Shown here: in pieces, positions 25,801 through 40,697 of the stretch
Position numbering within the stretch: position 1 is the stretch's first letter
How the letters are laid out: the number at the start of each line of letters is the position of its first letter
DNA from: Paramacrobiotus metropolitanus
Lineage: Eukaryota; Tardigrada; Eutardigrada; Parachela; Macrobiotidae
NCBI RefSeq assembly: GCF_019649055.1
Contig: NW_026570240.1
Location: 1,240,001-1,304,000 of the forward strand
Reading direction: 5' to 3'
Length of the DNA: 64,000 nucleotides
The notes under the pieces: generated by a model
Seen by the model: only the letters and a program-made list of their open reading frames with translations
Told to the model about the DNA's origin: nothing
Databases searched by the model: none
Translations under genes and position numbers: made by a program

Positions 25801-28800
25801 GCAAAACGTTTAGGCGAATTCGATTTAAGAAAACTACATATGAAAGGGTGACATACCACTTACGCTTTATCAGTTACAGCATTCATTGATTTACACTATC
25901 TGAAGTAAGCTTTAAGTTCTATAAATCTTTATCATGCGTACGACAATCGATCCACCTTTATGTATGAGTGCAAATCCAGACCCCACTTCCTGTAATCCAT
26001 TGATAAAGGCCCAAAGACTTTTTGGATATCAGAATCGAGACAACAATCCATTTTAAATGCAGATTAGAACAAAACAAGTGCAAAAATATAGGAGCATTGT
26101 GTTGACTCAACAACACTCCTACAGTGTGAATTATGTGATGCGCTATGCCGACTCCATGAGAATTAGTAATTAATATCTAAAATGAGGTAATCTCTGGGAT
26201 CTAAAGGCAAACGAAATTTTTTCGCTTTAGGTAATGACCACAGATGTAAATCACTGAAACCAGTCAAATTTCTTCACTCGGCCCATAACATAATAATATA
26301 ATGCCGATTAAGTCAAGCAGTTCAACTTTCAAAAAGTAAAATTTAAGAAATTTACAATCTGATAATATGGATGGTATTATTGCTTAAAAAATAGACAGTA
26401 ATTAATACGAAAACAACCACGATATCAAAGATATGCTGGATAAATCAGAACGTGTCACAGTGTGGACGGTACACATAAATTGCAGAGAAACGGACCAACA
26501 CAGGCTAAACAAGCTGGAATCCCATGCTCATTGACGGTTCGGGATTGGCGTGTAGATATGCGAAACATTAAATATGCCGAAGAGTGTAATATTATTGGGT
26601 ATATTCACGCCATGTACAAAATCGATGTCTTTGCCGGGAAAAGAAGTTTGCCTTCTTGTTAATATTAGCATAAACCGGCAACCAAACTGACGAAAGATTT
26701 ATACCCATGATGGCGAAAGTATTTATGGCTAGTTTTTCTTGCAGATGTGTGCAGGATCTGTCAGTCAGATCGTCATTAGAGGAGTACACAGGAAAAATGA
26801 TATCCTTCCTTATTACAAACTCACGGAGACGCACGACATGATGTACAGTATCTGTAGATATGTCCCAATCTACGTAGGACTGCTGACCGCTAACGGCTAT
26901 AAATATGGTTAAGCCTTATCCGATATCATAATGTTACAAAACAGGTAAAAACATAAATAAGTACGACAAGAATTGCCGAAATGCCGAACCTCATCGCAAA
27001 ACTGTGGAAGCCGTAAAACGACCCCCCAGTTTTCACCAATCTTCTGTGCACACTACGCTTTCATTGAGCGCTGGTGAGAAACCTGAAAATACCGATACGT
27101 ATACGACTGTAATATACGATTTGTAATGTCCAAAATACGCCGCTGTCAAAAATCTATTACCAGCTGAATACTGCTGTTATGAGATATGTTAAATGGTAAT
27201 TTTCTGTTTAAAAGTAATAAACACCTTTTCAAAACGATTAGTAATTCTGTGCTGTGGTTATTTACGCATGAATAAATCGACCTTTTGTTAGCCATAGATG
27301 CGCAACACATGCATTCCTCTTTACCGTTAATGCATATTATCATTGCATTATCGGAATTTTATACACGTTAATATGATAAAAGTTGTACGCTGTTAATTAC
27401 GGGCTGATCTTAACAAATTTCATATAACTGTGCTCATGGCAAAATTGTTTATTCTGTCCAAAATTATGGAACAAACTCGAAAAAGGTTGTCCAATTCAAA
27501 AAAAAAGTTTGATACAGTTCGCCATCAGATTAATTTTACATTACATTTAATTTCCCCCTCCACACTCACCAGAGATAACATTTGTATATGCAGATAAATC
27601 CGTCTAATACAGCATTTCAGGGCACTACAGATATCTGCAATGTGACAGTAGAATAATATATTCCATGGCCAGACGATGCAGAATATACTTTACGATATAT
27701 TTGCACTCGCCCAAGCCGCAATATTGCCATCTATGATGACAATCAAAACAATCGAATGTGGTCTCGTATGCTAATGAGGAAAGTAGGAAGCATGGAGCAG
27801 GAAGAGGTTGATGCCCTTCACCAGCGGATATACAGGATGGGATCACATAGACATGAGTCGACATGCCACCATCCCCACTGTTCGGTGATAAGTTCCGCCG
27901 ATAAATCGGTTTTAAGCCGGCAAAGTTAGGATTAAACTGTCATTAGTTGATTTTAGGTTTACAACACAGTGACAATGGCTGATACGGATTAACAAGCCAG
28001 CTACTCGCTGTTTTAAGGTGTTATTTTTGTGTCCATACCGTACGACAAACAATCGTTGCTGCAAGAATCTCGGTAGTACACTCTGTAGTACTAGTAGTTA
28101 ACTTATATAGCTGTGCTAGACATACAAAGAATTATTATAATATAAATATTTCGCCATGCAAAGCAGATAACTTTCGCGCGTATAAAATTACGTCCCTTAC
28201 CGTTCCCTCAACAAAAAATTTTGTACACACAAAATTTTGTGTGAATTGGGTAGCATTGAATGTTTTCACTATGTTACATTAACACTTATTTGTCAATCGC
28301 TTTCGAAGAACACCGCCTGTAACAAAGTGTAAAATAAAAAGCTAATAAGAAAAGACATCAAACTGTATGCGCTTGCTCTCGTGAAGCAAAATGAACGTCT
28401 AATAATTGTAGCGAAATATACAATCCACATAGTAGTGTTTATAATGTAGCGCGTTATCACCACAAAATCATGGCATTTACTGTACTTGTACTCGTATAAG
28501 CTGCGTACGTAACTACGCGGTTTATCATAGGCGGTGTTATTTTATGACAAAACTATAAGCGCAGTTATATGACGACAAGTAATTCCGTGGCTTTGATCTG
28601 CATTAATGAAAAAAGGTTGTCAACTAACAAATCAGTACAGGTACAACCGAATCGGTTGTACCGATTATCGGTTGAACCGATTATTATCAAAACGTTTCGG
28701 CGTAAATTATTGCTTTCCTGGCCATAGTGCTTTACACACATGCAGACTAAAGTGTAGCGTGAAATAAATTTTATTTCTTCTTGTAGTACACATCGCATAA

Positions 28801-31800
28801 GCAAAGTGCAGAACTTTTGGACAATATCTTGACCTACTTATACAAAAAACTTTGTGCATCTTCAAATCCAAAGTGTTGCAAACTGATTTGAAAACGCAAA
28901 CACAAACCGGTCGATTGCGCAATCCCGCAAAGCCAGACAGTTATGGTTATTTGATTTGGCAATATTTGCGCTTTTTGTTAGCTGTTATGGCACACTCTGT
29001 CTGCAACGTCTTGGAGACTTTTGTGCAGCTCCATTTCTTAAACTGGAAAATGGAAGCTGAAGGTTCGTACAATCTCCATCTAAAACTACGTGAATGTTGT
29101 TCAATCAATGGACGAATGCATGCATTTTTTCCAAACGCAAAGACATCATTAACAGCGTGGTGTAGAAACTATTTTAATACAAATATCAATAATTTATCAT
29201 CATTATCGTTACTTCAATTTGATGTGGGATCCCTTTTTCATAAAAAAGTTTTACATATTTTATGTTATTCCGTCCCCAGCTGTATTTTAATTATCTGATG
29301 ACAATAATATGGATGAGTGTATTGTACAGTCTACAATGTATAACGATACCTGGTTTAATTCACGATTAAAAATTTGCAGAAGCGCTCGGTTAAATACCTT
29401 TGGGTAATCTGATACGGCATTCTAATTAGGTTCAAATAACGTATCATATTACGACCTGAAACTTTAGCCCAAAATTAGATTAATCAAATAAATTCACAGG
29501 AACATTAAGTGCATCTCACACGTGTTTAACATCAAAAATGATACACCAAGCCAGATGACGTCACAGTAACACAGAATTTCTTTTGCGTTTTGCATTTTTA
29601 TTAAAGTAGTGGTCATTCCAGCAGTACAGTGAAGGTATGCATGCATGTATCTGTCAAGCCAATAATTTGTCCGCTAAAGTGAGCGCGAACATCTGTTATG
29701 AACAAGAGTATCCGAATTCTCAATTATAAATGCGTAATAATTGTATGATTGATAGCACAAAAGATGATTATGGCAGCTGCTCATGTGAAAAATTGGTTCT
29801 GGACTCAAAATGTCATTTCCAGCATGCTTTGTCAATAATTACTAAGTCTACTTTTACAGAATCGAAAGAGATTTCCCTATCTGGTTATGCAGTGTCAATA
29901 TAAGTCAGTGATCTGGCCACTGGTCAAATATACCACGCGCGTCTGTAGCACCGCCAGCCAAGGCTATATTCGAGACATCATATGCATATTAGTATCGATC
30001 CGTTCAGCTTATTAATTATGCATCGTTACTTTTGCCTTGTCTACGCATCTTGCTGTTTTACTAATTATCCAATGCCCTAATTTGTCCCACTGACTACATG
30101 ACCCAGTCAGGAAGATACCCAGAAAATGCCTGATTTACAATTCAGATTTTGGATCATTTCTACTGAACTTGGTATATGAGGAGCTCCTTTCCAGCATAAA
30201 TACTCGTCGGGAAGCTTAAACTGGTAGGTTTCTAAACGATTCGGCCACATACCTTTTTGATGTTCGCGTTATTGTGCTCACACGTCCATAATCTCATACT
30301 CATTCCCGGTTATAAAAATGCTGACTTATCGCTCAGCAAACAAATCAAATCTCGATGAGACACTGTCGGCAGTATTCGGGAGATTTAACGCAGAACTAAA
30401 CCCACTTGTGAAGTTCACTCTACTACAAAATTTGGTGGAGTCGCAAAGTGCTGCTGCTACTGGTAACTGATCCCTTGGCTTAACTCGCTTTGTTGTATGA
30501 CACAATACAGTTTACAGTTGACTCATTAATTACGGCTTCGACGATTTTCAGTAAGGATGTTGATGGTTCCAACAGATGAGTCAACAACTTTGCAAAAAGA
30601 GATTTTTTCTCTCTGCTGTCTAGTGGCATAATTCCGCGAAACAGCGTGGAAAGAACACACTCAGGTATGAAAAAACAAGCGCAACCCAACAAAAAACCGG
30701 CATCTGAAAAGTGCGTAACTCCACACACATCACAGTTCACAAGTGGGTATAACAATTATATATGCCGAATGCTGAAGAAAACCCATGGGCCAGCCGGTAT
30801 TAAACAGCGACATGCACAAGACGCTGACCAGAATACATTACACGCCTGTAAATTTGCATTCGACCAGACTGTCCAGCGCATAAATGACCGGATATGTTTA
30901 TGTCCCCGCAGGCTGCAAAGTGGGCTTCACCATCATCCCGTTGCGTCGGAGAAGACAGACAAATGAAGCAGCGGGATCTTGCAAGTGGTGGAAACGGCTA
31001 ATGAAGGGGTATTAATGTGGGGAATAAGTGTGGGATTGTGCCACACGATCGCTACAGATTCTGCCATAATGCCTGCACACAATCGAAAACCGGTATGTGG
31101 AAAAGTGCAGATCAGTAGAATATTGAGTGCATGTGGTCTGCGCCATTTCTTCTGTTAGGCCGCGGAACTCAATGGATATATGGGGCGATGTCAACTTTCA
31201 TTTCCGAAGACGGTGTACGAGTGGCTATTGCATCGATCTTCCTAATCATACTGGATGATTTACGAATGCGGTTTTCGCCATTTGCAGTCTTCCAAGGGCT
31301 GCAGTGCTCTTCTTGTTATTCGAAAACAATGACTTCACAAACTTAACTACGATCATCGTTATGAAAGTACAGAGCAGAAAGCGCTCTACAAAATACCATT
31401 CGTATAATTCATTCAGTGCATCCGTTTCTGATAAATAGGATATTTTTCACAAGTATAATATGTATACTTAAATGTGTTTTAGACTGGTACCATATTACCG
31501 CCGGGGTCAGCAATACTTTGAGAAGCCGGTTAAACATAATGTACAATTTTTTTCGTTTTACATATGTACGAGGTATATACTTGCGACTGGTCGGGTAATT
31601 TTGGCAATAAGAAAATAATCGACATGAATTAACGCAAAGCGGACCTACGTGATTTAATCGCACGAAAATAAACATGCGCATCTGTATCTACAAGCAGAAA
31701 CTCAAAAGCCGAAAGAGAAACATCAAAGCAATCCATATCGATTTTTGATCATGTTTTTGTTCAATGGGTCAGTGGGATTTTATTGACTTCCAAAATCGTA

Positions 31801-32102
31801 GCATTTGCAAGCCACTGATGATAAGCGATTTGTATTAAATGAAAAAAACCTTGTAGGGTGGATCGAACCTCGAAGGTGAATTAGTCCATCAGTCATCACC
31901 CCACACTTAATGTTAAACGGCAGTTATAGATATACCATATGAATAGTAATTTCGTAAGTAAAATAATTTCTTCTTAATCCTACATAAATTTGAAAGTAAC
32001 AGTGCTAGTTGTTCATGTACAAAAAATTTATTAAAATGAAAACATTATGGGGAGCGATCAATTGTTGCTTTTAAAATGGGTCAAACATAACAAGCTGTTT
32101 TA
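22846..32102. other. Gene-free stretch upstream of the NAV CH exon
   Basis: Probably intron and/or 5' region of NAV, because the CH exon at 22725-22845 is entered by a splice acceptor (CTTTGCAG). No exon with a start codon joining in phase 0 was convincing. ORFs are short; the longest (28852-29298 plus) resembles no family I know. A double hairpin lies at 28640-28681. Confidence 0.5.
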
Positions 32103-32683
32103 TACAATGGACACCATAAATGTGGTTACACTTAAACCGCGCGCAACCAGATACTTATCTGTACTCAGACAGCCAATTCCGTGCTGGCCATCGGCCTGCT
32201 GATATTTACACTTGCACCTTGCACACTTCCCAACGAAAACTATCAAACGATATCTCAAAAGAATGAGAAAAAAATTTTAAGAATTTTGATACCATACAAA
32301 TTCGTTTTTGTTTCATCTAAGAGAAAATCGAGGTTCCTGAAGTTTCCCGTAGACAAAGCATATGCGTGAAAACAAACCAAACCGTGGATTCAAATCCTAT
32401 GCTATGTCTACGGGAAACTTCAGGAGCCTCGATTTTCTCTTAGATGTAATAAAAACCAATTTGTTTCGCATCAAAATTCTTAGAATTTTTTTCTTATTCT
32501 TTTGAGATATCGCTTGATGATTTTCGTTGAGAAATGTGCAAGTTCCAAGTGCCTGAGTTTAGCATACGAGTCTACGCGCAATGGACATGACCGACTTATT
32601 TTGGTCTGCTGTTGGTCTTGCCGTTAAAATATCGGTCCTCGGACCGATTGTCTAGTGTAACCACATTTATGGTGTCCACTGTA
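32103..32683. mobile_element. Foldback (MITE-like) element, TA target duplication, Tc1/mariner-like ends
   Basis: The outer ends are inverted: TACAATGGACACCATAAATG begins at 32103 and the reverse complement of TACAGTGGACACCATAAATG ends at 32683, continuing into GTGGTTACACT on both sides. A TA dinucleotide flanks each end (32101-32102 and 32684-32685). Inside, a second long inverted repeat pairs about 32212-32365 with about 32396-32555 at roughly 90% identity. There is no transposase ORF, so it would be non-autonomous. TA duplication plus short inverted ends is the habit of Tc1/mariner-derived MITEs; the family name is inference. Confidence 0.8.
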
Positions 32684-35600
32684 TATGCAGTTTTTTTAAT
32701 AGAAATCTTTTTTTCGAAATACTATTTTAGCTTTCGGAATCAAGCTTGAACCGCCAAGGTTTCATCTGCGAACTATACAAGGTGTACTGGTGCAAGATCT
32801 GCCGGCGACTGTACGCATTTAAATCTGAAATCTACAAGAGAGCTCCAGCTGAAAGAAATTTGATATCCTATAGTCTAGAAGTCAAATGTACGAGTATCTA
32901 TGACCAAATCTGACTGTGTTTTCGATAAATGCAGCTGGAAGGTCTCACACTTCTGTGGGATTTGTATACTTGTACAAAGTCGATATAGACCAAAATTTAC
33001 AATCGTACCTGATTTTTGTAAATTAGATCATTGATTGTAGGTATTATTTGCAGCGCATTTATCGCAGTAATTTAAGTTAGAATAACACCAGATATTTCTT
33101 TCTCACCCGAGTACGTAGTTGTATGTATCAACTTTATTTCAAACCAACACACATACGGGTTTTAATTTAACTTTAGAACAGGAAACATTACAGTCATTAC
33201 ATTAACAACAGCTCGTTAAGCATTAGCGCTTTTTCCACGGTGCCCATGACCGAAGCTGCGTACCTTACCCACGCTGAATCTCCAGCGACAATCGCTGGCG
33301 GAGAAATTCGTGTGACGGGATTAGAACGAGTAAGAATATTATTAGCGTAAGAACGGGATAAGAACGCGTAAGAGGTACTATTTTTTTCCAGATCAAACAA
33401 AAGCTGCTCTCGCATTTAATATCGTTAACATATCTGCAAACATCTTTATGGTTCGAGAACCGGCCGGCATAAACATGAAAACATAAAAATTGTATCGCTG
33501 ACAGGTTGCGGTTTCAAGCACATGATCAAGCGTTTCCAAAAAACTTTTTAGAGAATTAAAATGCTTACCACAATTCCGTTTAACTAAAGGTAAATTTTAA
33601 CAATCTGTTTTTGTATCAACATTCAAGTGAGATCAGCAGCACCGCCCAGATGTGCTGATCTGGCTACCATAAAGTACTATAAAAGCTCTAATTGTACGTG
33701 CACATGTTGGCCCCTGCTTGCAGTAAGTAAAATAACCAGTGTCCATTGATGAGCATATTTTACACCAAGCAAAAAGTTTATCGGCTTGCACAAAATGTGC
33801 TTGATTTCACGGTATTCATTACAACTACAAAAGCTACTGAATTCAACAACGAAATCAGCCTAAATAAATCTAAATCCATAATTATACATAATATATATAC
33901 AACCCTAGTCTGTTGATAGAAAATTGGTTTAACAAATCAGTTCTGCGTATACATCAATAATTATTTTCACTGCGCTTATATAATTAAAACCAAAATCAGG
34001 ACCGAAGTGATAAACATGATAAAATCATGAGAAAAGTGATTGGCGAAAGTTAAACGTGGGTAAATACAGGGCGCATTCTGTAAGATCTACATAGCTTCTT
34101 TGAGAACCGAAATAAGTTTGCCGATATAAATTGGTTCTGAAGAATTTTTATAATGCTGAAACCAGTGAAACATGTGCTATTGTGGCAATATCTGTATATA
34201 AATGCACGTGCATACTCATAAATTATATTTAAAGAGCCATCGATCGTTGACATAGCGCAGGTGCGCATCCGATGACACAAACGCATTTTCATAGCTTTAT
34301 TACAGAGCTATGCTAATAGCGAAATTTAACAGCATGCTGCGCTGAAATCTGAATAACTGGCTTTGCTAACTCCATGGTATCAAAGCGGTACAGTAGGTAA
34401 AGTTTAAACGCAATACACTGCAAAACCAGATAAGCAAAAAAAGTGATAGTGGACATTTCGCCGGAAATCAAACTGAATTACAGCACTCGCATTGGTTAAG
34501 GCTCCGTTCTTCGCCATGAAAATTAATTAAGTACTCGTAATTTTTGCTCAATGAATTGCTGAGATCACTGAAATACAGCACATGATGAACAATGTGCAAC
34601 AACGTGCAGCACATGTGCAGCAATTCCACCACAGTCATTTTCTTCGACTAGCCTACACTAGTAGATTAACCGAAAGGCAACATCCAGCTAATGTCACCTA
34701 TCAAACACCTGTCTATCATATCTCAATTTCGAACGTCGAAGGTAATCTAAAGCATTTTGTACGCTTCTCAAAAAAGCAGAAACCGTCGGGGATACACCCT
34801 AAGATATGCCGTATCATCTCAGAATTCCGTATAAATTTATTGCGCACGTTTTTGGTGAACGCAGAAATAATACGGTGGCACTGCAGTGCGACCAAACGCA
34901 TCAAACATCACTATTTTCTAACACGAATCGTCATGCACCGCTTGTAAGTGTACATGTACAATACATACTATATATAGTGTACATGCATACCGCACATTAT
35001 ATACTTACCATTAGCTAAAAAATGTGCTTATAAATGCGACTTTTAAACTTGTACAGATAATTATTATGCATGCTGTATGCGTTGTCTGTTATCCTGATGC
35101 TAAATTTCAGCAACTGCTGAAAATTGATATAAAATTATTTAGGCCGTATATATGTGCCGGTATATGTAACTCACCCGGTATATGTTGGTCAGATTTACGT
35201 ATGCCTAACGGTTAACTCTACACTTTAGCAACGTTTGAGTGTGAATTCAATCGGCAATTAATTCAGCAGCCCTTTTAAGGTTCTACACTAGACACAGAAA
35301 ATCTTTGGAGAGAAAACTGAAACTGTTGCCAGTCTGATCAAAACGTACGTACCTGAGCCATTTCTCCCTGGGTATAATACAAACGTCCCGGAGCAGTAAA
35401 TTTTTTTGCAATGTCGGAAAAGCTGGGCACATCGCATTCGTGCTCTTCCATATTTCCAAGTTTTGCAAAGCTGTGGCAGAAGTACTAAAGCGGTTTCATC
35501 AAATTAATCTGGCATTCGATGCAGCACTGTATTCAGAACAGGATCATTTTGCATGTTGGTATAAAACTGCATTCGGGAAAATAATAATAATTAATAATGG

Positions 35601-38600
35601 GAAAAGGTAATCCTTTTCGATCCATATTCAACTGCGCATTCTCGACATCGGCGGAGTTGACCAGTGCATGTATATTCTCCGCTATCTGTACAGATAATCA
35701 AAGGTGATTCCTTCCTCGGCGTACCAATGGTTTATGAAGAATAACCAACAACGGATCAACGATGCAAAACCATCAACATGCTCTGACAATAAAACAACAC
35801 CATTCACTAAGCGGTTTATCGGCATACGAGAGACAAACGGAAAACACGAAGATACGAGAACATCTTTGTAAAACATCATCGCATATAACGCATTTCGCTT
35901 ATCATTCGCTCTAAAAGTCATCGGTCAACCACTTGAAAACACATTTATGTCTCGTGCATGCAGCCCGGCGTTCGGTACGCGCGTGGCCTAAAGGATAATA
36001 TTTTGATTGATGTTGGTCACTTAATTCCGTAAACTTCTTATCATCAGATTCAGCATTGATAACCGATTATTGAGCTGTAAATCTATATACGCAATCGTCG
36101 ACTGCTCCATATAGTACAAAGTCATAGAAATATATAAACAATGCGCAATAGGAGGTCAATCTTCGCGCATTCATTACGACAATACAAAGCGAAATAAAAG
36201 TACTGAAGTACGCAACGTTATTACTTAATATAAACCGTATTTTCCGAGTGCCCCCATACGTTTTCGCTCAGAACACATCCAAGTCAATAAAAAGAATCGC
36301 GCCGGCGTGTGCTGTGCTTTTCCAGCACAAAACGATCAAAGCAGTTCAACTGGCTTTCCATCGGGAGTTGCTATGAATCAAAACTTTGGAATGAATAGAA
36401 CATGTTTTAAAAAGTCGTAAAAGTAGCAGCGGTGAGCAAGATGACACAAAAACAGATCAGCACGAAATCCGCACTGCGATAAAACATGAACAAAAACACA
36501 AAGTGGTATTCTATGAGCGAGCGGGAGATCTGACATGCATATTATCAATGGTTATGTTCCTTCCAATAATAAATGCATATTTACGACTGCATTGCCTTTA
36601 GGGCCTGCAGCCGGCAGATCGATGGATCAAATGAAGATCTGAGCTGCTGTCGACGTCTCTAGATCTGTTCAGGATTCAAGTTTCCATCACGACGAAAAAG
36701 CAGTGAAGGACACTACAATGGCCATAATGCAATTTATTTGCGGAAGGAACAATTCACAAATTTTTGTGCAGATAGCAGTCAAACACTCCTATTCAAAAGT
36801 CTGACAGTGAATTAGGCTGCATGCGCTCCGATTCAGGACCGTGGAATTTGGCGGTGATTTTGTACCGCGTGGTGTACATTTAGGCTGTCGAGCATACCGA
36901 CACGATTTTAGTCCTCTTGACAATCTACTGAAAAGTTGACTTGACACAAAAAGGCACATACCATACATGAACAGGAATCCGCTAAAAAAGCGTTCAAGGA
37001 CTGCGGCAAGTGCGACAAAAAAATTTCCGGCTCGTGTCAGCCAAAGATTTCCATAGCCCTAAATTTGGATGTTTATATATGCATAAGTCAGACATGACTT
37101 ATCCTATTGAATGGCTTGCGATGCGGCGATGAGTGACCGTTTTGTAATTTTTCAAAAAAAAACGTGTAGCGACAAATGGACCGACTGAGGACAAATGGTG
37201 CAATCCATCCACAGATGACTAATAAAACACGCTTAATTGTCATCTCGTCGTACTGCTTGGTTCCATATTACAGCAGGCTACTGAATCTTCGCTCGCAATT
37301 ATAGACCCAAATAGGATTTCCAGTTTTCAACCTAACTGATTTTAGAAATAGGCGCGCCGCGCAAGTAAGTACTATGCCTGAAAGTGTTACATTAATAGCT
37401 TTAGCTCTGCCGTAGTAAAGTAATTATAATATATGCCACGGTTTGGTGAACCATATAATAAATATTATGTGATCATAAAGTGGAAACTTAACACACTGTG
37501 CAATAAAAGTGGAAATATCAGTATGTACTTGTGCAGTATATAATTATGATAATGTGCGAATCCGATATCTTATGAAAGTCTTACCGCAAGTTTAAGTTTA
37601 GTAGTAGTAACCGTTATTGCTTATTATCACATATATTTATATATGTAGTTGTATTTATTTGCACGGTTGCAGCCTGTTATAAATGCTTGGTACGGTATAA
37701 GAAGGCTTACTACCGCTTTCAGTTGCATTTACTTTTCGAGCTTTCTTCGGTGCAAATTTTCGTTAATAATTATTGAACAAGTGAATCAATGCCTGCTCGG
37801 CTGGACGGCTTTAGTTTTGCCTTAATGATACAGAATTTCTAGTAGAACATGTTCACTGTAGCATAAGCACCTATCTGCTCTGCTACGTCGATTTGCAGAA
37901 TAAAAAATTTTTGTTTTATTAACGCCATCATGAGCATGACATTTCCGATTGGATAATATCTGAATTCCCAGCTCATTTGCAGAATAAGATCTAATTCATA
38001 AAATTCAGTAAAATTTGATTTAAATGGTAATTATGAATGCAGTAACACACAATTCCATAAATAATAACTTTCTATAAAATATGTTCATGTACAGCTCATT
38101 TGCACTCATTTGCACATACATGTACTTACATGTATTTGTATGTGCAAATTAAATGCAATGCGCACCGACCACACACTTCACTAATGCAAAACTCACAGAC
38201 CACAAGTTTATTACTGTATTGAACTCCGCATGAACAAAGCTTCTAATAATGTTTACATTGATTCTGAAAGCCCTTTGGAAGAAAATTTAAATTTTGTAAT
38301 TAATGCCGCTGTTTTATTCGTTTTGTTTTACTTTTTTCTTATAATTCTTATGTTGCTCTTCGTTTAAATATCTGTGTTACATAATGTGATCGTAAAATTC
38401 TTCTAGAAGATAAAAATGGGCCAAACGGCTTTATACGGTATTTTCACTACTTCTACTTACTGTATTTTGCAGTGGTGTCTTCTGTCTATAATGATATTAT
38501 GATTGTATAAATACAGTGCATTGATACCGCGATTTCATCTGAAGGGCTCAGGACTGGGAGACATAATAACCGTTCCTGGTTTTTGCTCTTATTTTATTGC

Positions 38601-38632
38601 GATTTGGCTTTTCTGGCAGTATATTTCGAATT
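32684..38632. other. Gene-free stretch between the foldback element and RNF113
   Basis: AT-rich, short ORFs only, no recognised exon or RNA gene. It should contain the RNF113 promoter at its right end and may contain the NAV promoter, since the two genes are divergent. A hairpin lies at 38108-38148. Confidence 0.5.
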
Positions 38633-40008
<1,376 letters not shown>

Positions 40009-40697
40009 TCACTATCACACGGAAGCGGGGATATTGTATTTGTTATTGAGAACTTTTATTTGTACGACAAGTCCATACGAATGATTCCTCAGCTCCACGG
40101 GCCCAGTAATGTGGCTGGAAGATCTTGGTGTATTCACTGTATTGTATATGAACAGAGCGATGTGTTGCATGATATGCGTGCGATATTATTTGTTCGAAAA
40201 AATGTGACGAAAAAATCGATATAAAATCGTCATTAAACATGAATTGTTCCCATTAAAATTTGACTTCCTACCTAAGCTTGAGCGCCTTGAGATCGTTTTC
40301 CTTCGAAATCGTATAAACTGTTTCGTTTCCAAATAGCTGATTGCTTTCTAGACTCAGTTTAACTGTAACAATTATCAGTACAGGCTCCATGGAAAACTAT
40401 CTACCTATTCGTAGTTTTTTCACAGTTTGTTTTTACTTTTCCATAACTTTTTTGAAAACCACATCCACTGGTACAAGAAACCTGGGCAACGCCGTCTCGG
40501 GGTGGTTGTCGCGCAGCAAACTGTTATGGATTATTTGATAGTGCTACAAACTACTTGAAAGTTGAAACTAGAGTACTACATTTATACGTAAGTAGTTACT
40601 TAAAAATTCCAATAAACTGCGAAATCTCTGTTTATTTTTAAACTTTGATTTTGAGATTTATTTTTCATGTTATGTCGTGATTGGTCTGGATATTAAA
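40009..40697. other. Intergenic spacer RNF113 to KDSR
   Basis: About 690 bases, AT-rich, holding the RNF113 3' UTR and the KDSR promoter. No further gene seen. Confidence 0.6.

Noticed and set aside
28852-29298. 148-codon plus-strand ORF, longest in the gene-free stretch
   Set aside because: No recognisable domain, no splice partner and unremarkable composition; could be chance. Not called as a gene.
31850-31910. tRNA-like T-loop word GGTTCGATCC on the minus strand
   Set aside because: No matching acceptor, D or anticodon stems around it.
34582-34947. 121-codon plus-strand ORF
   Set aside because: No domain, overlapping ORFs in other frames, AT-rich context; likely chance.
40677-40697. Upstream extension of KDSR
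   Set aside because: The extension begins with GTG; the ATG at 40698 starts directly at the membrane anchor as in the family.
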